Source: Bacteroidota bacterium
GTDB lineage: Bacteria > Bacteroidota > Bacteroidia > B-17B0 > Aurantibacillaceae
Assembly: GCA_003153315.1 (NCBI GenBank)
Contig: PLYA01000027.1
Span: 7,485-55,468, forward strand
Direction of reading: 5' to 3'
Length of the DNA: 47,984 nucleotides
Shown here: positions 16,028 through 23,809 of the stretch, piece by piece
How the letters are laid out: every line of letters starts with the position of its first letter
How positions within the stretch are numbered: the first letter of the stretch is position 1
Notes under the pieces: generated by a model
The model's database searches: none
What the model saw: only the letters and a program-made list of their open reading frames with translations
What the model was told of the DNA's origin: nothing
Made by a program: the position numbers and the translations under genes

Positions 16028-16252
16028 ATGAAGGAGAAGGACTATCTAAAAAAAGTAGCCGCTAACATTAAAAAAATACGACAGGAAAAGAAACTAACCC
16101 AGGCCGATCTGGCCTACCTCTGTGGCTTTGAAAAGCAAAACATGCAGCGCATAGAAGCCGCCAAAACCAGCCCCACCCTAAAAACCTTACTAAAAATATC
16201 CAGCGCCCTAAAAATTGATATGAAAGAACTGGTGGTGTCTAATAGGGGGTGA
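16028..16252 (+). CDS. XRE-family helix-turn-helix regulator
   Basis: I use the ATG at 16028 (74 residues); a TTG at 16013 would add five. Almost the whole protein is one Cro/CI-type HTH domain: KIRQEKKLTQADLAYLCGFE, then QNMQRIEAAKTSPTLKTLLK and IDMKELV. The size is that of restriction-modification controller (C) proteins and of small phage repressors. It is convergent with the restriction-modification genes, their ends only 5 bp apart, so it is not in the usual controller position upstream of the restriction gene. The palindrome at 15974-15997 points to autoregulation and to control of the divergent transcript. Confidence 0.85.
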   Translation: MKEKDYLKKVAANIKKIRQEKKLTQADLAYLCGFEKQNMQRIEAAKTSPTLKTLLKISSALKIDMKELVVSNRG

Positions 16253-16257
16253 GGGTA

Positions 16258-16671
16258 TCAAATACCCGAAACAAGTTTTTGCATTGTCTTTTCAAATATT
16301 TTTTTGTTTTTCAATTTACAGTCCCAAATTATAATAACCTTCCATCCTAATTTTTTGAGTTCTGCATTTACCTTTTTATCACGGTCAATATTCTTTTGAA
16401 TTTTGGAATTCCAAAATTCAGTGTTTGTTGTCGGCATTGTTGCTTTACTGCAATTAATATGCCCATGCCAAAAACAACCATGTATAAGTATAATCGTTTT
16501 TAATTTTGGTAAAACAATATCTGGTGTGCCGGGTAATGACTTTACATTCTTACGAAAACGAAAACCTTGTTTGAATAAATATTTTCTTACTAAAATTTCA
16601 GGCTTAGTTTCTTTACCTGAAATTTTTGACATTATATCGCTACGTTTTTCTTTAGAAAAAATATCAGGCAT
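16258..16671 (-). CDS. vsr: Very short patch repair endonuclease
   Basis: Vsr nicks the strand carrying T at T:G mismatches that arise when 5-methylcytosine deaminates. The 137-residue protein has the family motifs: MSKISGKETKPEILVRKYLF (about 15-34), FRFRKNV, LPGTPDIVLP with the metal-binding Asp (about 46-55) and IHGCFWHGHINC (about 62-73), with the catalytic His residues and zinc-ligand Cys. Length matches the family. It is the last gene of the methyltransferase-restriction-vsr operon, 6 bp after the restriction gene, which fits its role of protecting sites methylated by the adjacent C5 methyltransferase. Confidence 0.95.
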   Translation of the reverse strand: MPDIFSKEKRSDIMSKISGKETKPEILVRKYLFKQGFRFRKNVKSLPGTPDIVLPKLKTIILIHGCFWHGHINCSKATMPTTNTEFWNSKIQKNIDRDKKVNAELKKLGWKVIIIWDCKLKNKKIFEKTMQKLVSGI

Positions 16672-16677
16672 ATTGAA

Positions 16678-18306
16678 TTAAGGTTTTTCCGCATCTTCTA
16701 ATCGCTTAAAGAGATGTGACAGTAAACTTAAAAAATCAAGACAATCCCTTTCGGAAAACAATTTAGACTCTCTTAAATCAACTATTTCTTCATGTGCAAC
16801 GGGGTTTCTTGCCCCCGCCAAAATCCCCATAGATAAAAATTTCTGTCCTTCTTCAATATTTTCTAATGTCGAAGTGCTAAAATCATTACCATCTGGTTTT
16901 TTATATTTTTTTGAAGTTATTAAAGATTTACCTCTACCGAAAACTTCGCCCATCATACCACTATCAGTTGTATTTGAGCTATTTGATTTTTTTCTAGTAG
17001 CACTAATATATCTTTTCATCGCCTCTTCAAAGGCTCTATAGTAATCTTGGCTTTGATAATCTTTATTTGATGCTCCCTGAATTTCAGAATGCAGATGTCT
17101 CCAATGTAAATTAGGATATTCAGGGATTAATTCATGAATTATTCGAATTGATTTTTGTTGTGTTTCTTCTGATAATTCTGGAGTATCGTCAAGCATAGTA
17201 ACAATACTTTCCACATTTTGTTGAACACCATCAGGTAATGTCTTTAGCCATTCCTTCACATTTACATTTGTTTTTTTGCTTATGGAATCTGTTTTCTTTT
17301 CCCTTCTTCTTTCTCTCCAACTTCTTTCTATGATCGCTAAACAAGAAGCCAAATATTTTCTTAGCTCTGCAGTTTTTTCGTTTTCCCAATCTATTGATTG
17401 GCGATTAGTAGAAATTACATCTTCATCCCAATTGTCTATAAAATCAATATTTAACCACCCAGTAGCATAAGAATAAAAATGGCTCGATTCGGAAGGACCA
17501 AAAAATTCAGCTGAATTAACCATTCTTCCATTTGCAAAAAGAGTTACCCCCCTTAAATTAGCTTTTAATGGTTTCTCTGTAGTAATAATTGAACCCTGTA
17601 TATTACCTTTTTCTTCATAGTTTTCATCATTATCGCCTACCGCTTGTTGAATATCCCATGAAAATTCAGGAGTAATATTTTCATATTTTAATTTATTATC
17701 AATTTTAATTGGCTTGCCATTATTTAAAGACAAATAAACTACAAAGTCATCTTTGAAATTAAATAGTTTTGCAATACTTTCTGCATACTCTTCTATTGGA
17801 AATCCTGTTTTTCTTTTTAAATTAGTTAAAGTGATAGTTGTACCTTTTTTACATTTTCCTTTAGGTATAAGATTAAATTTTGGAGCATAATCCTTTCCCT
17901 TCCAGTTTAGTATTTCAGCCCAATCTAGTGTAAACTGAACCCCTTCTTTACCTTGACACGTTGTTATATTTATGATATCACCTATTCCAAATAAAGCTAG
18001 TTTGCCAAGCCCTTTTTTACCTGTAGGTATTCTTCCACATTCAGATTCTTGATTTTCATCGCGTCTGTTTCGCCCTATTCTTAAAAAGTAATCATTGACT
18101 TGTTTAAAAGACATTCCTGTTCCGTTATCTTCTACAATAACTTTTTTATTATGATCATCATATAACTTCACATGAACTTCTGTAGCGCAAGCATCATAAG
18201 CATTAGCTATCAATTCGGCAAGAGCAGGAGGCATAGTAGAATACATTTTAACACCTAAATGCTTAATGGTATTAGCCTCAAAGGTCATTACTAGTTTATC
18301 GCTCAT
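16678..18306 (-). CDS. GHKL-ATPase restriction enzyme, likely BbrUII/HgiDII family
   Basis: The 542-residue protein begins with a Hsp90/MutL-type ATPase: N box LAELIANAYDACA (about 28-40), G1 VEDNGTGMS (about 57-65) and G2 PTGKKGLGKLALFG (about 89-102). The C-terminal region (about 420-540) fits the Ymh / TIGR02391 type domain, with YYRAFEEAMKRYI and MGILAGARNPVAHE. This architecture next to a C5 methyltransferase is that of restriction enzymes of the BbrUII/HgiDII family; HgiDII recognises GTCGAC, but I cannot infer the site here. No classical nuclease motif is obvious. It could also be a GHKL defence ATPase of other type. Middle gene of the operon. Confidence 0.65.
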   Translation of the reverse strand: MSDKLVMTFEANTIKHLGVKMYSTMPPALAELIANAYDACATEVHVKLYDDHNKKVIVEDNGTGMSFKQVNDYFLRIGRNRRDENQESECGRIPTGKKGLGKLALFGIGDIINITTCQGKEGVQFTLDWAEILNWKGKDYAPKFNLIPKGKCKKGTTITLTNLKRKTGFPIEEYAESIAKLFNFKDDFVVYLSLNNGKPIKIDNKLKYENITPEFSWDIQQAVGDNDENYEEKGNIQGSIITTEKPLKANLRGVTLFANGRMVNSAEFFGPSESSHFYSYATGWLNIDFIDNWDEDVISTNRQSIDWENEKTAELRKYLASCLAIIERSWRERRREKKTDSISKKTNVNVKEWLKTLPDGVQQNVESIVTMLDDTPELSEETQQKSIRIIHELIPEYPNLHWRHLHSEIQGASNKDYQSQDYYRAFEEAMKRYISATRKKSNSSNTTDSGMMGEVFGRGKSLITSKKYKKPDGNDFSTSTLENIEEGQKFLSMGILAGARNPVAHEEIVDLRESKLFSERDCLDFLSLLSHLFKRLEDAEKP

Positions 18307-18312
18307 AACTAT

Positions 18313-19380
18313 TTATTTAGAATTTATAATTGCTTGCCCGATTCTTTTTGCATATTCGGGTGGCACGGCATTGCCAATTAATCGAGCTATTGACGATGTA
18401 CTTGTCCCAAAAAATTTATATGATTTTGGGAATGATTGCAAAAGAGCTCCTTCACGTAAGGATAAAGCTCTGTCTTCTTCAGGATGAACAAATCTACCGT
18501 TTGAAACACTATAGAATTTAGTAGTTATTGTCGGAGCAGGTTTATCCCACCATAAACGCCCGAATGTATCTTTAAAAGAATTATCTCTATCAACAAAGCA
18601 ATCTAACTGCAAATGTTTGATTTTAGCAAAACCTAAACGATTACCTCCGTCTTTTTTTACATGCTTTAATCTTTCAAGATTTAATTCATTTAAATTAGAT
18701 ACTGAATGTAGAAACCCAGTACTATCTTTATGTCCTGCTTTTATTTTTTTGAAACCGTTTTTTTCTCCCAAGACATCTCGTACTGTTACTTTTTCACCTT
18801 TCTTTTTTAAAGGGGTAATTTCTTTATCGGCTACTCTATTGGCAATTAAAGTAAAACGCTTCCTATTTTGAGGAACTCCATATTCATTTACATTATGAAC
18901 ATCAAAATGAACTTTATATTTGTGTTTATCTAACCATTCGATAAAAGGTTGTAATCCGCTTTCTTCCTTTTTTCTTAAAACACCTGGTACATTCTCAACA
19001 ACTATATAACCGGGTTTAAAATATTCTACAAAACGTCTGAACTCAACAAGAAGGTTCTTTGATTTTTCAGACTTGTTTTTATCGGTGTTTATTATGCTCC
19101 AAAACTGGCAAGGGCTGCAACCGATTAATATAAGCTCATCATCATTTTTTTTTAATCCAAGTTGTTTTTCAAGTTCCTGTGCCGTTAAATTGAAAACATC
19201 TGCCAAAATAAATTGTGCTTCGACATTTGCTTCATAAGTTTCTTTGCAATTAGGTTCATAATCAATTCCTGCAAGAATATTAATACCTGCCTTCTTCATT
19301 CCGTAGCTCATGCCCCCTCCGCCACAAAAGAAATCCACTGCTTTTAAATTATTGTCCGTAATTGTTTTTTCTTTACTCAT
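18313..19380 (-). CDS. DNA (cytosine-5-)-methyltransferase
   Basis: The 355-residue enzyme transfers a methyl group from SAM to cytosine C5 within a specific site. Motifs in order: I VDFFCGGGGMSYGMKKAGI (about 15-33), IV LIGCSPCQFWS (PCQ with the catalytic Cys, about 84-94), VI VVENVPGVLR (about 120-130), VIII VPQNRKRF (about 169-176), and IX/X RLIGNAVPPEYAKRIG (about 332-347). The target-recognition region lies between VIII and IX. First gene of a three-gene operon, 6 bp before the restriction gene. The order M-R-V, with the methyltransferase first, suits safe establishment after transfer. Confidence 0.95.
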   Translation of the reverse strand: MSKEKTITDNNLKAVDFFCGGGGMSYGMKKAGINILAGIDYEPNCKETYEANVEAQFILADVFNLTAQELEKQLGLKKNDDELILIGCSPCQFWSIINTDKNKSEKSKNLLVEFRRFVEYFKPGYIVVENVPGVLRKKEESGLQPFIEWLDKHKYKVHFDVHNVNEYGVPQNRKRFTLIANRVADKEITPLKKKGEKVTVRDVLGEKNGFKKIKAGHKDSTGFLHSVSNLNELNLERLKHVKKDGGNRLGFAKIKHLQLDCFVDRDNSFKDTFGRLWWDKPAPTITTKFYSVSNGRFVHPEEDRALSLREGALLQSFPKSYKFFGTSTSSIARLIGNAVPPEYAKRIGQAIINSK

Positions 19381-19452
19381 TATAACTTGTAAAACTATAA
19401 AACACTATTCTATATATAATGGATTAAACTCTTTATTTTTTTCTTTAAGTTC

Positions 19453-19460
19453 CAAAAGTA
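19453..19460 (-). promoter_or_regulatory. -7 box TACTTTTG for the restriction-modification operon
   Basis: On the minus strand this matches TAnnTTTG, about 72 bases before the methyltransferase ATG. A TTTG at 19477-19480 could be the -33 element, at a spacing of 16 bp. Confidence 0.45.
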
Positions 19461-19496
19461 TAACAAAAAAATGACACAAAAACTACATAATTCGCC

Positions 19497-19519
19497 AAAA
19501 CCTTACATATGTAAGTTTT
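19497..19519. promoter_or_regulatory. Small palindrome CTTACATATGTAAG
   Basis: A perfect 14-bp palindrome (19502-19515) is extended by AAAA/TTTT arms with one bulged base. It sits between the divergent methyltransferase and 57-aa genes. It could be an operator; too little else is visible to say. Confidence 0.35.
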
Positions 19520-19582
19520 AATAAAAAAAATAAACCCAACCTTTTATAAAAGCAATACGTATGGGTAAACGGAGAAAACTGT

Positions 19583-19756
19583 ATGGAAAAGAACACACGC
19601 ATAGAATATACCGACGGGAAGGTGGAAGAGTTTTATTCTGCCAACGAAAGCACCAAAGTTATTGAGGGCTTTATTGTTTTTTATGAAGATAAAGAATGCA
19701 AAGAAGCCTTTATGATGGTTAATCTGGCGCAGATAAAATCCATCAAAACCTTTTAG
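19583..19756 (+). CDS. 57-residue hypothetical protein
   Basis: A complete small frame with ATG and TAG, preceded at about 12 bases by GGAG. The product is acidic and soluble-looking: it begins MEKNTRIEYTDGKVEEFY and ends LAQIKSIKTF. Alternating hydrophobic residues (GFIVFYED, AFMMVNL) suggest a small beta fold. Codon use resembles the neighbouring genes. It is convergent with the giant PKD gene, their stops 3 bp apart. I do not recognise a family. Confidence 0.55.
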   Translation: MEKNTRIEYTDGKVEEFYSANESTKVIEGFIVFYEDKECKEAFMMVNLAQIKSIKTF

Positions 19757-19759
19757 CGG

Positions 19760-22700
19760 CTATCTTATCAGCTGCACAAAACCCTTGTAGGTATTGCCGT
19801 TTACCTTTACTATAAAAAAGTAAGTGCCATCGGGCGCATCGGCTCCTTTGGTTGTTTTGCCATCCCAGGCCCGGTTTCTTTCGGTAGCCGTAAATTGCAA
19901 AGAGCCCCAACGGTCGTAAACCACCAAAGAGTAATTTTCTTCAGGACAAAGTCCTGGTATATAAAAGCCATCGTTCTTATTATCGCCATTGGGCGTAAAA
20001 ATATTGGGTACGCGTTTTTTATCTATGCAGGGGGTAGATAGTATCAATAACGTAGCCGTTCCCTGACAGCCGTTTATATCGGTGGCGGTAAGGGTATATA
20101 GCAGGGTATCTCCCGTTCCGGTAACAAGTATATTGGGGCAGGTGTGGCAACTGATATTGCTATCAGGCAACCAGCTATAGGTATAAGGCCCGTGCCCGTT
20201 GCTGGCAATACCCATTACGCTGCCCATACTGTCTTCGCCAAGTGCCAGCATACCCGGTGTTACCGATACATTCACTCCGTTAATAATGCTAATGGCTCCG
20301 CTTAACGGAGTGGCAGGCAATTGGCAAATTCCACTGGACGAAGTATTACTTAAAAGCAATATGGGGTTAAATACCCCAGCCTGGTTATAGGTATGCGTAA
20401 TACTGTCTCCCCCTGTTATAACGGTTCCATCGCCAAAAACCCAGGTATAGCTTTGCGTATTAGCGCTATTTCCTGCAAAATGTACGGTTAGCGGATTACA
20501 ACCCGATAGCGGAGAGTAACTAAAACTACCCACAGGCCCCGGAACCACAATAATACCTGTTTTAATAAGGGTATCGCTGCACCCTCCGGCGTTGGTTACT
20601 ATCAGGGTTACGTTATAAGACCCCGGTTGGGTATAATCATACGTAGGGTTGCTTAATACCGAGCTTGCCCCGTTGCCAAAGTTCCATTGCCATGCACTGG
20701 CATAACCACCCGATGAATCGAGGAAGTTAACTTTCATCGTTCCACATCCGGTAGAAACTATGCTATAACCAAAGTTAGCTTTGGGTTTTAATATCAGCAC
20801 CGTATCGCTATAAGAAGCTGTGCAATGATTGGTATCTGTTACCGTAAGTGTAACATGGTATAAATTATCAGTTGTATAAGAATGGGTAGTTATAGGATTG
20901 TAACTTGCAGGGCTTGAGCTGCCGTCGCCAAAATTCCAACTATATTGTGGTCCAACAGCATTGGTAGTGCTTGCATTAAAGGTAAGCACATTTCCTTTGC
21001 AGGAGAATGGTAAAGGTAACACACTGTAATTAGGCACAGGAAAAGTTGGGTTTATATAAGCTATCTTAACCAAAGAATCTTTACAACCGTTCTTATCGGT
21101 TACTACTAAAGTAACGTTATAATTTCCCGGATTAAGATATGTTTCGGTAGGAGGGAAGTGAGGCGCAACCGTATACGATAAACTGTTTCCGTTGCCAAAG
21201 CTCCAATTCCATTGCACTAGGGTAGAATCGCTGAAGGTGCTGTCTTTAAAGCTTACTAAAAGCGGTGCGCAGCCTTTTAGCGGAGAGGCGCTGAAATAAG
21301 GCACAGGCCCCATGGTTACTAATTTCTTGGTGATGGAATCTTTACAACCGTTCACATCGGTAATAAGCAATTTCACAAAATCTTTTCCGGGATTGTTATA
21401 CGTGTAAGATGGATTGGCAATAACAGCAGTATCTGCAAGGGTGCTTACATCGCCAAAATTCCAGAAATAGGTATTGGCATCCTGAGAAGTACTGGTAAAC
21501 GCAGGTGCAAACGGATAACAACCGCTGTTTGCACTGGTAGTAAAATTAGCAATGGGTTGCGCAATAGTAAAAGATATTGTGGCCTGATTATTACAACCCG
21601 AAGCATAATTATAAGCGGTAAGTATGCAGGTTACTGCGCCTGTTGTAGAATAGGTATGTATAGGGTTTACAACATTAGCTGTATTTTGTGTGCCATCGCC
21701 AAAATTCCATACCAACGAATCTGCCCCTTCGGATGCGCTGCTAAAATGAACAGTAAAATAAGAAGTACAACTTAATGAGTAAGAGAGAATAGCTTTAGGT
21801 GCCAAAACTACCACAGGTGTAATTAAAGAAGTGTCGGTACAACCGTTATTATACGCAACCAGTTTTATCTGGTACTTACCCGTATCACCATATACATGCG
21901 TGGCATTTTGCGCATTCATAGTTTGTCCGTCGCCAAACAGCCACTGCCATCCGGTAGCCCCCGTAGATGTATTGGTAAAGTTTACAGGCAAGCCATAACA
22001 AACCGGGTTGGGCGAAATGGTAAAACTTGCCACGGGCGCAATGCCTGCTTTGATGCAATTAGTACAAACAAACGTATTGGTGCAACCCCTGCCTGTTTGC
22101 ACTGTTAATGTTGGAGAAAATATTCCTGATACTGTGTATGTATTAGTAGCATTACCAACTGCAGTTGCAGCCGAATTACCATCGCCATAAGACCAGGTAT
22201 AAGATGTAATAGGGTCAAGTAAACTGGTACTATTACTGGTAAAGTTTACAGGCAAAGGTATACAACCGCTATCGGGTATAGCTGTATAAGCTGCTATCGG
22301 CAGAGAAATAACAATCAAACTGTTTTTCACGATAGAATCCGAACAGGTTCCTGTATTATTTGTTGCTGCAAGCGTTACCGTATAGGTACCCGGTGCTGTG
22401 TATGTATTAACAGGGCTTGTAGTTACAGATGTATTACCGTCTCCAAAATTCCAGTGATAGGTAGAAGCGCCAGTAGTGCTATTTGAAAAAGTTACTGCAA
22501 AAGGAACCGAACAGGATATCATGGTATCAGCCGTAAAAGCCATAACAGGCGATTGATTTACCGTCACAACCGAAGTAGCATTACCCGAACATCCGCCGGC
22601 ACCGGTTGCAGAAAGAGAAACCGTATAGGTTCCGGCAGCCGTATAGGTATAAACAGGATTAATAGTGGTAGAAGTACCTCCGTCTCCAAAAATCCAGTTG

Positions 22701-23647
22701 GCACTTACTGCTGTTGGTACAGAAGTATTGCTAAAAGTAATAGATTGTCCTGTACAAACCACACTGGGTGTAGCTGTAAACCCCGCATTCATATTCTGAA
22801 TGTTGATGTAATTAGGCATCATAACAGAATCTATACAACCATGCTGGTTTACAATCAATGTAACATTATAAGATCCATTAGCCGCGTAGGTATGAGTAGG
22901 ATTCGTTTGATTGGAAGTACCCCCGTCTCCAAAATGCCAGCTATAGGTAGTTGCTCCTGATGAAACAGAGGTATTGGTAAACGTTACGCTAAGCGGAGCC
23001 GAACAACCCGAAACCGGATTTGCCGTAAACGCCGGAGTAGGAGGGGGGACAATAACCACGGTTTCTGTTGTTGCATTTGTACAACCATTCAAATCAGTTA
23101 CAATTAAACTGATAGGGTAACTGCCCGGGGTACTGTAACTATGCGATACGGTTGTTGTAGTAACTGTTTGTGCATTACCGTCTCCAAAATCCCAGGCCCA
23201 GGTACTTATAGCTGCACCACCCGAACCGATTATGGTTGCATTGGTATATTTAACCGTTTGTCCCACACAGGCTGTATAGGTATTTAATGTAAAGCCAGCG
23301 GTTGGGTTGGCATAAACCGTAATGTAATTTGTTTGTACAATTGTATTGGAAGAGCTTCCGTTAGAAACGGTTAAAGTAACCGTATATACACCCGAATTGG
23401 TATAAACAGCCCCGGGGTTTTGCAACACAGAAGTTTGTCCGTTGCCAAAATTCCAGTTCCATGAAGTAGGCCCGCCTGTTGAATGATCGGTAAAACTAAC
23501 TACCAAGGGGGCGCATCCTTTAAAAGGTGTTGCAGAAAAACTAGCGCCTACCTGTGCTTTAAAGGTAAAAGAAAGGCATATAAGTATGACTGATAAACTG
23601 CTTACATAATTAGAAAGAAAAAACTTAGGCAGTAATGATTTAATCAT
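19760..23647 (-). CDS. Giant PKD-repeat T9SS cargo protein (type B sorting / gliding-motility-associated C-terminal domain)
   Basis: The start is set at the ATG at 23647 (1295 residues), because it opens the signal peptide (MIKSLLPKFF then LSVILICLSFTFKA) and follows a -7 box at 23666-23673; a TTG at 23668 is also in frame. About 13 PKD-type Ig-like domains follow, each marked by W-x-(F/Y)-G-(D/N)-G, such as WNWNFGNGQ, YSWHFGDGG and YTWVFGDGT, each with a paired-Cys or T(Y/F)xxxGxYxVxL end. The last 85 residues are a type B sorting domain: VPNIFTPNGDNKNDGF, VVYDRWGSL, DGTYFFIVKVNG and GFVQLIR. Expected to be a surface adhesin-like protein. Confidence 0.93.
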   Translation of the reverse strand: MIKSLLPKFFLSNYVSSLSVILICLSFTFKAQVGASFSATPFKGCAPLVVSFTDHSTGGPTSWNWNFGNGQTSVLQNPGAVYTNSGVYTVTLTVSNGSSSNTIVQTNYITVYANPTAGFTLNTYTACVGQTVKYTNATIIGSGGAAISTWAWDFGDGNAQTVTTTTVSHSYSTPGSYPISLIVTDLNGCTNATTETVVIVPPPTPAFTANPVSGCSAPLSVTFTNTSVSSGATTYSWHFGDGGTSNQTNPTHTYAANGSYNVTLIVNQHGCIDSVMMPNYINIQNMNAGFTATPSVVCTGQSITFSNTSVPTAVSANWIFGDGGTSTTINPVYTYTAAGTYTVSLSATGAGGCSGNATSVVTVNQSPVMAFTADTMISCSVPFAVTFSNSTTGASTYHWNFGDGNTSVTTSPVNTYTAPGTYTVTLAATNNTGTCSDSIVKNSLIVISLPIAAYTAIPDSGCIPLPVNFTSNSTSLLDPITSYTWSYGDGNSAATAVGNATNTYTVSGIFSPTLTVQTGRGCTNTFVCTNCIKAGIAPVASFTISPNPVCYGLPVNFTNTSTGATGWQWLFGDGQTMNAQNATHVYGDTGKYQIKLVAYNNGCTDTSLITPVVVLAPKAILSYSLSCTSYFTVHFSSASEGADSLVWNFGDGTQNTANVVNPIHTYSTTGAVTCILTAYNYASGCNNQATISFTIAQPIANFTTSANSGCYPFAPAFTSTSQDANTYFWNFGDVSTLADTAVIANPSYTYNNPGKDFVKLLITDVNGCKDSITKKLVTMGPVPYFSASPLKGCAPLLVSFKDSTFSDSTLVQWNWSFGNGNSLSYTVAPHFPPTETYLNPGNYNVTLVVTDKNGCKDSLVKIAYINPTFPVPNYSVLPLPFSCKGNVLTFNASTTNAVGPQYSWNFGDGSSSPASYNPITTHSYTTDNLYHVTLTVTDTNHCTASYSDTVLILKPKANFGYSIVSTGCGTMKVNFLDSSGGYASAWQWNFGNGASSVLSNPTYDYTQPGSYNVTLIVTNAGGCSDTLIKTGIIVVPGPVGSFSYSPLSGCNPLTVHFAGNSANTQSYTWVFGDGTVITGGDSITHTYNQAGVFNPILLLSNTSSSGICQLPATPLSGAISIINGVNVSVTPGMLALGEDSMGSVMGIASNGHGPYTYSWLPDSNISCHTCPNILVTGTGDTLLYTLTATDINGCQGTATLLILSTPCIDKKRVPNIFTPNGDNKNDGFYIPGLCPEENYSLVVYDRWGSLQFTATERNRAWDGKTTKGADAPDGTYFFIVKVNGNTYKGFVQLIR

Positions 23648-23665
23648 TCTTTTGAATTGAACAAC

Positions 23666-23696
23666 CAAACTTAGTAAAAAACAAGCACCTGCACAA
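23666..23696 (-). promoter_or_regulatory. Promoter of the giant PKD gene
   Basis: On the minus strand the -7 box TAAGTTTG (23666-23673) is 20 bp from a TTG (23694-23696) acting as -33, a good fit to the Bacteroidota consensus. It lies 18 bases before the ATG at 23647. Confidence 0.6.
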
Positions 23697-23809
23697 TAGC
23701 CTTGCTTACTTCTTAATGTAATGATAACATTGAATTAATGTAACCATCTCAGGCTTTTGTCAGTAAAAGGTTAACTGAAAATATTTATAAACAATTCTAT
23801 TAACGTCTT

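Noticed and set aside
16028..16252. Classical restriction-modification controller (C) protein
   Set aside because: Size and fold fit, but the gene points towards the end of the restriction operon rather than leading it. I keep only the general XRE assignment.
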